Source: Verrucomicrobiota bacterium
GTDB lineage: Bacteria > Verrucomicrobiota > Lentisphaeria > Oligosphaerales > Oligosphaeraceae
Direction of reading: 5' to 3'
DNA: 8,272 nt
Assembly: GCA_022709995.1 (NCBI GenBank)
Contig: JAKLHU010000071.1
Span: forward strand, 1-8,272
Shown here: piece by piece, positions 1-7,531 of the stretch
How the letters are laid out: the number at the start of each line of letters is the position of its first letter
Numbering within the stretch: position 1 is the stretch's first letter
Translations under genes and position numbers: made by a program
Notes under the pieces: model-generated
Told to the model about the DNA's origin: nothing
Seen by the model: only the letters and a program-made list of their open reading frames with translations
Database searches by the model: none

Positions 1-92
1 TACGGCAGCCTGAAGGCTGGACTACGTACGGCAGCCTGAAGGCTGGACTACGTACGGCAGCCTGAAGGCTGGACTACCTACGGCAGCCTGAA
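1..92. repeat. Tandem array of a 26-bp palindrome-containing repeat
   Basis: Three complete 26-bp units (1-26, 27-52, 53-78) and a partial fourth (79-92) stand head to tail. The unit begins TACGGCAGCCTGAAGGC and ends TGGACTACG. Units 1 and 2 are identical, and unit 3 differs only in its last base (C for G). Each full unit carries CAGCC-TGAA-GGCTG, which can fold as a 5-bp stem with a 4-nt loop on either strand, and unit junctions create a TACGTA palindrome. The array starts 34 bases past the stop codon of the barrel gene and runs to the window edge, so the true copy number is unknown. It could be a REP-like intergenic element or act in mRNA 3'-end formation. There is no T-run for an intrinsic terminator and no CRISPR spacing. 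Similar GCAGCCTGAAGGCTG-type repeats seem familiar to me from verrucomicrobial genomes, but that is memory, not a search. Confidence 0.9.
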
Positions 93-125
93 ACCAAGCG
101 CTTATCACCACATTTTGCACATGGA

Positions 126-3100
126 CTATTTGGCCATGTCGTCCAAGGTCTTTTCGTCGAACTTCAGGCGCAGTTTGAGGTAGACGCCCTTGCCGTCATG
201 GCTTTCGCCGGTCAGATCCGAGTCGAAGGCGTCGAAGGAATACCCGACCGACATCCAGACGTTCTTGATGACGCGGTAGCCGACTTCCGCGAAGCCGCCG
301 TGGCTGATGGCGCCGATGTCGTGCGACTGCAGCATGCGGTAGCCGACGCCGACGTCGAACCGGTTGGTGATATCCCAGCGCAGGCGGGCGGCGACCAGGT
401 CGGTGTAATTGCGGTCCTGGTCCTGCACCAGCTTGCCGGCGTATTTTCCGGCCACCTGGACCGTGCGGGTCAGCTGGTAGATCATTTCCAGCGAAGCGAT
501 GGTGCTGTCGCTGTCGGTGGCGAAATCCGCCGTGTCGTCTTCTTCCTGCTTGTATTCGAATTTGGCCAGGGCGCTGAAGCGGCTGTGGGCGACGGGCCGA
601 TAGGCAAAGCCGGTCAGCAGCCGGGAGGTCACGCGCAGGCCATCGTCCTTGAAGTCGTCGCGGAAAAGGCGGTAGCGGTTGAGCATGGACAGGTCGCGGT
701 GCAGCTTCGTGGCCAAGCCGAGTTCGGCCAGCGTCGAGGTCTCGTCAGTCGCATCGCGGTATTCCAGCCGCGAGGTGATTTTGAGGTAGTCGTTGGGCAG
801 GTATTCGGCGCTGCCGGCCAGGGCGAAGGCGTCGGGCTGGTTGGTGCGTTCGGCGCCGCTGGTGGTGGTCAGGTGTTCGGCGCTGGCGCTGCCGGAGAGG
901 CTGTCGGTGAGCCGCCAGGTGTTGCGCAGGCCGATGCCCTGCTGGACGCTGCGGCCGTCGCTGCCGTCGGCCAAGCGGTATTCGCTGTAGCCGGTGGTGT
1001 TTTTCGCCACGTCGGTTTCCATTCCCAGGACCAGGCGTGATTCGGTCCGGTCCGTGTAGCGGGCCCATTCTTCCTTCGCATAGATGGCGGTATTCCGGGG
1101 CAGGCGGTAGCGGAGGCCGGCCTGGGTGATGTTGTGGTCTTCGTAGCGCAGCTCCTGGCGATGGCTGAGGATCAGCGACAAGTTTTTCCAGAGCTGGGTT
1201 TCCGTGCGCAGGGTGAGGGAGAGGGAGTCTTCGACCGTCTCCTCGCTGATGTCAAAGCTGGAGCGGTCGACGAACCGGAAGGTGTCGCTCGTCTGGGTGT
1301 TGATGGGCCCGTCGCTGGAGTTTTCGTAGGCCAGGTCGAGGCCGAGCGTCGTCTTGCTGATCTGCTTGTCGAGGCCGAGGCTGGTTTTGCGATAGAAGGC
1401 GTCGTTGACGGTGTCGCGTTCGTCCAGGTGCTGGGCGCGCAGTTTGGTGGTGGGGTCGAGGTCGTACTGGAGGTCGATGCCGGCTTCGCGGCGGCCGCCG
1501 ATGGAGTTGGTGGCGGAGTCGTTCCGGAAGTCTTCGCCGGTTTCCTTGTAGTACGGGTGCAGGAGCAGCCCGTCGACGGGGCGGCTTTCCAGTTCTATCA
1601 GCCAGGCGGAGTCCTGGCGCAGGTCTTCCGGGCGGCCGTTTTTGTCGAACAGCGATTCCGACCAGGCGATTTCCGACTTCAGGACGGTCTGCAGCGGGAG
1701 CCGCAGGGTGAGGTCGGCGCCATAGAGCGATTCGTCGGCGATGTCGTTTTCCTCGACGATGGCAGTCACGCCGAGGTCGAGGGCGTCGGTCGCCTGGTAG
1801 ACGGCCCGGCCGCCGTAGGTATAGTTGTCCTCGGCCGCGGTTTCGCTTTCATAGGAGACGACGATATAGATCGGGTTGAGGTCGCTGTCGTAGCTGGGCA
1901 CGGGCGCCTTGAAGAGGATGGCGCCGGTGTCGTATTCCATTTCATAGTCGGTGCCGCGGGCTTTGCTTTCGCTGCGGATGATGCGGCCCGGGCGATACCG
2001 GTCGCGGGTCTCGACGACGACGCGTTCGCTGCCGTCGACCACCTGGCCGCGCGAGAAGTAGTAATAGCCGGAGATGCCGCGGGCGGGGATGGTGTCGACG
2101 ACCTGGACCTGGTCGGAGTGGGCGGCGAAGCCGGTGACGCGGAGGCGTTCGCCGACGTAGTTTCCCTTGAGGCCGGTGAAGGTCCTGGTGTAGCGGGCCA
2201 GGGTGGTGTCGGTGAAGTCGGTTTCGTAGTCGCCATAGAGGACGTTGGAGCGGCCGCGGTCGAGGCGCAGGTAGAGCTTGTCGCGGGACTGGGCGTCGTT
2301 GCCGGTGCGGCTCTCATCGCCGTAAAGCGGGTATTGGTCTTCGGCGTCGACGTCGCCGAGGTTCTCGTCAAAGAAGTCGTCCTGCTTTGGTTTGTGGGTG
2401 TCATAGGCCGCCGTCAGCAGGGTTGTGTCGGTGATTTTGCCTTTGGCGAAGAAGGCGGTGCGGCCGCCCGCGTAGGCGCCGTCCTCGAACCAGTCGTCGC
2501 TGCTGTGGCTCAGGCCCCGGAGTCCGGAGTTGGAGCTGCCCAGGCCGATGGTCAGTTCGGCGGTGCCGACGATCACCAGGTCGCTCAAGTCGGCCGGGAA
2601 GAAGATGTTCTGTTTCTGTTCGACGGTGTCAAACGATGCCGTGACCGTCGCGTCGACGCTGGTGCGCGGGGCCCGGATCGTGAAGACGGCCTGCCCGTCG
2701 GGGCAGGTGATCTGGTGGCCGTCGTCAGTTCTGGACGCGTCTTTTTCGACGATGTCGCCGTCGCTGACGCTGACGGTCATGGCGCCGCCGGTCTTGACCG
2801 GCAAGCCGGCCTTGTCGAGGACGGCGACGCGCACGGTCAGCAGCGACTTGCCGTCGGCGGGCACGCTTTCCGGTTCCGTCGTGATGACGAGGCTGGCCGG
2901 TTGTCCGGGGCAGCGGACCGTCACCGTCTGGCGGCCGCGCACATTGCCGAAGTTGTCTTTCATGACGACTTCGAGGGTGTTTTCGGCGCCACTGGTCAAG
3001 TCCAGGCTGATGTATTCTACGATCATGACTTGCTTTTTGGGATTGCTGATGGTGCGGCCGATGCGCTTCTCCGGCACTTCCTGGCCATTGAGCAGCAGAC

Positions 3101-5444
3101 TCAGCTTGACTCCGAGGGGGCCTTTCAGCAGCACGTTGACGTGGCTGCTGCTCAAGTCGCCGCCATCCGCCGGACTCAAGATGGCCAATTCCGGCGTCAT
3201 GTTCTCGATTTGCTCTTCCAGGCTGAGCGGCGTGGCCGCGGGCGGTGCGGGGGGCGCTGTCGCCGGAACGGCATTCGCCGGCGTTGGCGCCGGAGCGGCC
3301 GGCGGCAAGTCGCCGCTTTTGGCCGGCGGCAGGCCGCTGACGGGGAAGTCGGCCTGGTACAGAGTACCGGGCAGGGTCACGTCGACGAATTGCGAATTGG
3401 CGCTGCCCAGGAAGCGGTTGCCGCCGGTCTTCACCTGCGCTGCCGGGCCCAGGGTTGACAAATCAGCGCGCAGGACGTGGTTTCCGGGCCGGACCGCGTG
3501 CAGGTGGAATTTGCCATGCTGGTCGGTGACGGCCCAACGGCCGTTTTCCATGCGGATGGTCACTTCCGGCAGGCCGTTTTCGCCCGGGTCCTGGAGGCCG
3601 TTCTGGTTCGTGTCGGCGAAGACTTTGCCGATGATGGTGGCGTTTTGGGTGAAGATGCCGAGGCTGACGTCCAAGTCGTGGACGGCTTCCAGGGAGCGGG
3701 TCTCTCCGGCGCTGTTCCGGCCTCGGGCGAAGACGCGGTTGGTCAGGGTGGTTTTGTCGACGTTCGGGCCCAGGACGACCCGGTAGCGGACTTCGGCGTC
3801 GTCGCCGTCCTGCATCAGGCCGACAGACCAGGTCAGGATGCGGCCGGATATGGCCGAGTCCTCGGCGCGGGCGCCATTGACCCGGGTGCTGCCGGGCAGA
3901 TATTCCAGGCCGCGGGGCAGGGTGTCCTGGATTTCGACGGCGTCGACCGGACCTTGGCTGTTGCTCAGTTTGAGGCGGTATTCGACCGTGTCGCCGACGG
4001 TGGCGCTGGTTTTGTTGGCTTCCTTGGTCATGGTCAGCTGGCCGGCCGGCGGGTCGATCGGCAGGTCGATGGTCAGCCTGGACGTGTTGATCGTGAAGAT
4101 TTCCGCGCGGCTGCCCCGCTGGACACTGCCCTTGGGGCTGGGGTTGGTGCTGGCGTAGCGGTAGCCGGCCGTCTCCGCTTCCACCCAGAGCCGGTATTGG
4201 CCCGCATCGACGATCGGCCATTCGTACTGGCCGTTGGCCTTGGTCGAAAGCGGATTCTGGGTGACGGCGCCGGGCTGCGCCGCCGGTTCCGGGAGAATGG
4301 CCTTGTCTTCCGGTTTGGGCGTTTCCCCGGCCGCCGGCAACGGCGCGCCGGCCTTCAGCAGCCAGACCTGAAGGTTGGCGACCGGCTTGCCGGTCACGGA
4401 ATCATAGACACGGCCGCGCAGGCCCGGAGCGCTGGCCGCGATGACGACGGTGACGGCCGCGGACTGGACGGGCGGCAACAGGTTGTCCTGGATGGACGCC
4501 GAGCTGGTGATCCGGTCGTCGGGAGCGGCGTTTTCGGAAATGGCGACCGCGAACGTCACCTCGCCGCTGCCGCCGGCCGGAAGGGCGCCGATTTGCCAGG
4601 TGAGAACAGTGCCGGTCAGAACAGCCTCGCCGCTGGCGGAGCCGCCGACATAGACGGCGCCGGCCGGAATGGCAGCCGTGATGACGACGCCCGCGGCCGG
4701 GCCGTCGCCGGAATTTTCATAATGAATGGTGTAATGAATGACACTGCCGGGAGACGTGGTGCTGACGTCGGCGCTTTGGCTGATGCTGAGTTGCGCCGTG
4801 GCGCTGACCGGCGTGGAAATGGTCGCGGTCATGACTTCGGCGACGTCGATGGCGCCGAGCGTGGCCGTGTTGACAATCATGGTTCCGGAGGCGATGGCGT
4901 CGGGATCGCCGGGAGCATAGTCGGCCGGCGTGCGGATGGTGGCCGTGACGGTGCGGACGCCGCTCTGGCCGGGTTCCAGCGTTCCGAGTTGCCAGGTCAC
5001 CAGGCCGCCAGGAGAGCGGGTGGTCGCCCAGGCGCCGTTGTCCGAGGCGCTGGCGAAGACGACATGGGAGGAGAGGGCATCGGTGAGCACGACCTGATGG
5101 GCGGCGACGCTGCCGATGTTCTGGTATTCGATGGTGTAGGTGATGGCGCCGCCCATTCGGGCCGGCTCGGTGCCGGTCAGGCGGACTAACTTGAGCGCCG
5201 GGGCGCCGGTGACGACGGTGCTGACCGTGGCGCTGGCCTGTCCCTGCAGGGTGCCATGCAGGTCCGAATACGTGACCTGAGCGATGTTGACGATCTCATG
5301 GCCGGCCGGAGCGCTGGCGGCCCGGGCCGCTGCCGCCGTCAGCAGCAGCGACAGACACAGGCGCAGAACGCTCCTGGCGTAGGCCTGGGCGGCTCCGAGC
5401 CCGAATCCGGGCGGCTGTTGATGGGTTGGCAGGAAGGAAGTCAT
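126..5444 (-). CDS. Giant secreted DUF11 / SdrD-B / Big_1 protein with C-terminal outer-membrane beta-barrel
   Basis: A 1,772-residue protein, numbered from the ATG at 5444. Order seen: signal peptide (hydrophobic core about 25-41, cleavage likely after ARA at 42); two DUF11 domains (about 86-213 and 218-333); a carboxypeptidase-regulatory/CNA-B-like domain (about 338-463); a third DUF11 (about 469-593, with TKEANKTSATVGDTVEYRL); an SdrD-B-like domain (about 601-703, with DTNQNGLQDPGENG); a Pro/Ala linker (about 706-743); an Ig-like domain (about 751-848); a Big_1/invasin-like domain (about 849-952); then about 820 residues of alternating, aromatic-rich strands ending GVYLKLRLKFDE, typical of an outer-membrane barrel. 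A conserved-looking block opens the barrel (YGDYETDF at 1070, RYTRTF at 1084, ETRDRYRP at 1145, DLNPIYIVVSYE at 1188). It has no plug or TonB box that I can see. Function is unknown; it is probably a surface display, adhesion or assembly protein. An in-frame ATG at 5540 would add 32 residues, but it lies beside a GC hairpin and would put those residues ahead of the signal peptide. Neither start has a clear Shine-Dalgarno. Last gene of the putative operon; stop is TAG. Confidence 0.9.
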   Translation of the reverse strand: MTSFLPTHQQPPGFGLGAAQAYARSVLRLCLSLLLTAAAARAASAPAGHEIVNIAQVTYSDLHGTLQGQASATVSTVVTGAPALKLVRLTGTEPARMGGAITYTIEYQNIGSVAAHQVVLTDALSSHVVFASASDNGAWATTRSPGGLVTWQLGTLEPGQSGVRTVTATIRTPADYAPGDPDAIASGTMIVNTATLGAIDVAEVMTATISTPVSATAQLSISQSADVSTTSPGSVIHYTIHYENSGDGPAAGVVITAAIPAGAVYVGGSASGEAVLTGTVLTWQIGALPAGGSGEVTFAVAISENAAPDDRITSSASIQDNLLPPVQSAAVTVVIAASAPGLRGRVYDSVTGKPVANLQVWLLKAGAPLPAAGETPKPEDKAILPEPAAQPGAVTQNPLSTKANGQYEWPIVDAGQYRLWVEAETAGYRYASTNPSPKGSVQRGSRAEIFTINTSRLTIDLPIDPPAGQLTMTKEANKTSATVGDTVEYRLKLSNSQGPVDAVEIQDTLPRGLEYLPGSTRVNGARAEDSAISGRILTWSVGLMQDGDDAEVRYRVVLGPNVDKTTLTNRVFARGRNSAGETRSLEAVHDLDVSLGIFTQNATIIGKVFADTNQNGLQDPGENGLPEVTIRMENGRWAVTDQHGKFHLHAVRPGNHVLRADLSTLGPAAQVKTGGNRFLGSANSQFVDVTLPGTLYQADFPVSGLPPAKSGDLPPAAPAPTPANAVPATAPPAPPAATPLSLEEQIENMTPELAILSPADGGDLSSSHVNVLLKGPLGVKLSLLLNGQEVPEKRIGRTISNPKKQVMIVEYISLDLTSGAENTLEVVMKDNFGNVRGRQTVTVRCPGQPASLVITTEPESVPADGKSLLTVRVAVLDKAGLPVKTGGAMTVSVSDGDIVEKDASRTDDGHQITCPDGQAVFTIRAPRTSVDATVTASFDTVEQKQNIFFPADLSDLVIVGTAELTIGLGSSNSGLRGLSHSSDDWFEDGAYAGGRTAFFAKGKITDTTLLTAAYDTHKPKQDDFFDENLGDVDAEDQYPLYGDESRTGNDAQSRDKLYLRLDRGRSNVLYGDYETDFTDTTLARYTRTFTGLKGNYVGERLRVTGFAAHSDQVQVVDTIPARGISGYYYFSRGQVVDGSERVVVETRDRYRPGRIIRSESKARGTDYEMEYDTGAILFKAPVPSYDSDLNPIYIVVSYESETAAEDNYTYGGRAVYQATDALDLGVTAIVEENDIADESLYGADLTLRLPLQTVLKSEIAWSESLFDKNGRPEDLRQDSAWLIELESRPVDGLLLHPYYKETGEDFRNDSATNSIGGRREAGIDLQYDLDPTTKLRAQHLDERDTVNDAFYRKTSLGLDKQISKTTLGLDLAYENSSDGPINTQTSDTFRFVDRSSFDISEETVEDSLSLTLRTETQLWKNLSLILSHRQELRYEDHNITQAGLRYRLPRNTAIYAKEEWARYTDRTESRLVLGMETDVAKNTTGYSEYRLADGSDGRSVQQGIGLRNTWRLTDSLSGSASAEHLTTTSGAERTNQPDAFALAGSAEYLPNDYLKITSRLEYRDATDETSTLAELGLATKLHRDLSMLNRYRLFRDDFKDDGLRVTSRLLTGFAYRPVAHSRFSALAKFEYKQEEDDTADFATDSDSTIASLEMIYQLTRTVQVAGKYAGKLVQDQDRNYTDLVAARLRWDITNRFDVGVGYRMLQSHDIGAISHGGFAEVGYRVIKNVWMSVGYSFDAFDSDLTGESHDGKGVYLKLRLKFDEKTLDDMAK

Positions 5445-5507
5445 ATCGGGAAGTGCTGGAACGGAAGGCGTGTCAACAGGGTGGGGGACGTTGGTGACGG
5501 GTCCTGT

Positions 5508-5537
5508 CCCTCCCGCCGGCGGGCGCCGGCGGGAGGG
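5508..5537 (-). terminator. Perfect 13-bp GC hairpin between two DUF11 genes (attenuator or mRNA-stability element)
   Basis: CCCTCCCGCCGGC at 5508-5520 is the exact reverse complement of GCCGGCGGGAGGG at 5525-5537, with a 4-nt loop. All 13 pairs are G-C. On the transcript it starts 18 bases past the TAA of the 580-residue protein and ends 63 bases before the chosen ATG of the barrel gene. No U-run follows (next transcript bases are ACAGGACCC), so it is not a classical intrinsic terminator. A partial or Rho-assisted terminator, or a 3'-end stabiliser that lowers expression of the giant gene relative to its upstream neighbour, fits better. The structure is plain in the sequence; the role is inferred. 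Confidence 0.6.
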
Positions 5538-5555
5538 CATGGGGTTGAAGCGGAA

Positions 5556-7298
5556 TTAGTCGATGGTGACCTGGAACTGGACGATGAGGATGCCGCCGGC
5601 GCCGAGCGCGGCGCCGTTGGTGACCACGGCGCCGTTTTCATAGTGCGCCCCGTCGCCGTCGTTGACGTCGGTGCGGGCGACCAGGGTGGCCAGGGTGGCG
5701 CCAGTCTTGATGGAGCCGGGCACGTAGGTGGTGAACTGGGGAATGATGTCGGAGATGACGATCGAGGTGCCGACGCCGGTGCCGATGTTGGTCGCGGTGA
5801 CCGTGTAGGTCAGTACGGTGCCCGGAGGCTGATTGCCGGTCGGGGAGGCTTCCTTGGCCAGGGTGAACACCGGCGCCGTAATCGTGGTGTTGTAGCTCTG
5901 GGAGTCTTTCACATTGGTATCGGTGCTGGAGGTGCCGGTGATGGTCAGAGTGCCCGTGCTCTTGTCGGGGGTTCCGGGCGCAATGTTGGTGGTGACCAGG
6001 AGGGCAAGGCTCTGGAATTGACTGAGGTTGCCGGTGTCGATGATGCCGTCGCTGTCGGTGTCGGTCAGCTCGTAGTCGCCGTCGTTGCCGGCGATGCCGT
6101 CGCCGTTCATGTCGACCCATAACGCCCAGGTGAGACCGGTGCTGGAGGTGTAGGTCAAGTCGATCACGTCAGGGCCGTTGCCGGTGTTGGTGACCAGCAG
6201 CGGATAGGTGAGAATATCGCCGGGATTGGCGGACTTCGCGGTTACGGTCGTCGACAGGTCGACGCCGGCGAGGTTCGCGACGTTGAAGCTGCTTGAGGTC
6301 GACTGCAGGGGCGGCTGGGCGTTGCCTTCGATTTTATAGTCGATCTGGGCGACGTTGGCGACGCCGGTGCCCAGCGGCACATTGGCGTTGATGGTGACCC
6401 GGAAGTAGATGCGGCCGGAGCCGGACGGGTCGGGCATGGGCTGGGCGTCGCCCCAGGTCATGGTGACTTTGCCGGGGTTGGTGATGTTGAAGTCGGCGCC
6501 GTCGGCGTCGTTGGCGTCGGTCTTCGGCGTGGCCGTGGCATAGGTGCCGCCGATGGCGCCGAAACGGATACTGCCGGGAACGAAGGTGGTGTTCGCCGGA
6601 ATGGCGTCGGTGACGACGACCGACTGCGCCACTGCCGTACCGGTGTTGGTGCCTTCAATCGCGTAGGTCACCACGTCGCCCGGCCGGTAGGTGGGCGTGT
6701 CGACGATGAATTTGTTGACGGTCAGCACGGCGTCCTGGACGGTGAGCGTGTAGACGCCGGCGTCGGAGACGGTGTTGTTGAACTGGCTGGTGGCGGTCAG
6801 GGTGGTGGCGTTGCTGGTATGGACGGCGGTCTGGGCCGGGATATCGACTTCCACGATGACGTGGTAAGAGGCGTCGGCCGGCAGCAGGGTGGTGCTGGCG
6901 ACGATCGTGTCTTCGCCGGCGTCGCGGATGCCGTTGCCATTGGTGTCAAGATAGATGCGGGTCGTCCAGGCGTTGGCGTTGACGGCGGCCAGGCTCATGG
7001 TGTCCGGGCCGTTGCCGGTGTTGGTGATTACCGAGGCGAAGGACACGGTCGTGCCCTGGGCGCCGGCGGCGGACGAGGTCGCCGGGGAGACGTCAACGCC
7101 GGCGACCTGGCTGACGATGGTGGTCACCGTGTTGGAATAGACGGTCGGGAGGGCGTTGCCGTTGGCGTCCTTGTAGTCGGCCTGGGCCTGGTTCGAGATG
7201 GTGGTGCCGGCTGCGGTGCCGAGGGCGAAGGCCGCCGGGCTGAAGGCAGCCAGGCCGATGAGAGCGAGAAATACCGTCAGGCGAGAGAGATTCTTCAT
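5556..7298 (-). CDS. Secreted DUF11 repeat protein (580 aa) with a duplicated two-domain unit
   Basis: Residues 1-26 (MKNLSRLTVFLALIGLAAFS then PAAFA) form a clear Sec signal peptide with AFA cleavage. The mature start, GTAAGTTISNQAQADYKD, is a motif common at the front of DUF11 proteins. The remainder is two copies of an A+B unit. A1 (about 66-190) and A2 (about 344-475) both have AGVD followed by VTNTGNGPD or ITNTGNGPD and Asp/Asn-rich loops (DTNGNGIRDAGED; DMNGDGIAGNDGD, DTDSDGIID) that resemble calcium-binding loops. B1 (about 191-320) and B2 (about 478-580) are DUF11 domains with TYVPGSI or TFVPGSI and DxNDxDGA signatures. There is no membrane anchor, barrel or sorting signal, and no cysteine. 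It is probably exported and may be retained by the barrel protein encoded downstream. ATG 7298 was chosen because it follows GGAGG and begins the signal peptide. ATG 7367, in frame, would add 23 residues and also has a Shine-Dalgarno-like AAGGA. Function is unknown. Confidence 0.9.
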   Translation of the reverse strand: MKNLSRLTVFLALIGLAAFSPAAFALGTAAGTTISNQAQADYKDANGNALPTVYSNTVTTIVSQVAGVDVSPATSSAAGAQGTTVSFASVITNTGNGPDTMSLAAVNANAWTTRIYLDTNGNGIRDAGEDTIVASTTLLPADASYHVIVEVDIPAQTAVHTSNATTLTATSQFNNTVSDAGVYTLTVQDAVLTVNKFIVDTPTYRPGDVVTYAIEGTNTGTAVAQSVVVTDAIPANTTFVPGSIRFGAIGGTYATATPKTDANDADGADFNITNPGKVTMTWGDAQPMPDPSGSGRIYFRVTINANVPLGTGVANVAQIDYKIEGNAQPPLQSTSSSFNVANLAGVDLSTTVTAKSANPGDILTYPLLVTNTGNGPDVIDLTYTSSTGLTWALWVDMNGDGIAGNDGDYELTDTDSDGIIDTGNLSQFQSLALLVTTNIAPGTPDKSTGTLTITGTSSTDTNVKDSQSYNTTITAPVFTLAKEASPTGNQPPGTVLTYTVTATNIGTGVGTSIVISDIIPQFTTYVPGSIKTGATLATLVARTDVNDGDGAHYENGAVVTNGAALGAGGILIVQFQVTID

Positions 7299-7531
7299 GG
7301 TTCCTCCGGGGGTTGGAAACTTGGCTTCGAACAAGGCATGGATAATTTGGCTGGGTGATGGTGACATGGTGATTTTTCCTTGCGGGTTGAAACTGCCCTT
7401 TGGTGGTTGTTGGTTGTGGTTACATCATGGTTGAATAGGTTGTGGTGGTTGGTTTGAATGGTGATGATTTGTTCTCCTGTTGGTGTTTGGGTTGAGTGGA
7501 TGCGATGGTTAGGGGTTCTTTAAGGGTGAAG
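7299..7531 (-). other. Non-coding leader with extreme G/T versus A/C strand skew and G-quadruplex motifs
   Basis: This 233-base gap lies between the small DUF11 gene and the 580-residue protein gene. Between about 7400 and 7500 the plus strand is almost only G and T, so the transcript is A/C-rich and should be unstructured. Two plus-strand stretches fit a two-quartet G-quadruplex: four GG pairs between 7402 and 7419, and GGTTGTGGTGGTTGG at 7438-7452. The transcript also carries a two-codon frame, ATG ATG TAA (7428-7420), and an AGGAG (7478-7474) with no ATG behind it. I see no convincing -35/-10 pair. The local GC content is clearly below that of the flanking genes. A translational-enhancer leader or an independent promoter region is possible but not shown. 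Confidence 0.55.
7303..7307 (-). promoter_or_regulatory. Ribosome binding site supporting the 7298 start
   Basis: GGAGG on the minus strand lies 4 nt before the ATG at 7298 and supports the start that opens directly on the signal peptide. The spacing is slightly short. A second candidate, AAGGA at 7377-7381, lies 9 nt before the in-frame ATG at 7365-7367, so both starts could be used. Confidence 0.65.

Noticed and set aside
1..92. CRISPR array
   Set aside because: Units are contiguous with no spacers between them.
1134..3458. 774-codon plus-strand open frame
   Set aside because: It lies antisense to the well-supported barrel gene. Its translation is low-complexity (Val/Gly/Ala/Asp-rich) with no domain; long antisense frames are expected opposite GC-rich genes.
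2530..3786. 418-codon plus-strand open frame in another phase
   Set aside because: Overlaps two other frames and the real minus-strand gene; composition is random-like.
3477..5189. 570-codon plus-strand open frame
   Set aside because: Antisense shadow of the DUF11 domains; Gly/Ala/Asp/Arg-rich with no signal peptide, motif or ribosome binding site.
5455..5480. TTGACA-like -35 box on the minus strand upstream of the barrel gene
   Set aside because: No -10 element at a 16-18 nt distance; the nearest AT-rich bases overlap the start codon.
5508..5537. Classical intrinsic terminator
   Set aside because: Strong stem but no U-run on either strand; listed as a hairpin of uncertain role instead.
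5256..6122. 288-codon plus-strand frame across the gap between two DUF11 genes
   Set aside because: Antisense to both real genes and the hairpin; composition is Gly/Asp/Val-rich with no recognisable fold.
7420..7428. Minimal upstream frame ATG ATG TAA
   Set aside because: Too short to judge and without a Shine-Dalgarno at proper distance; could be chance in an A/C-rich leader.
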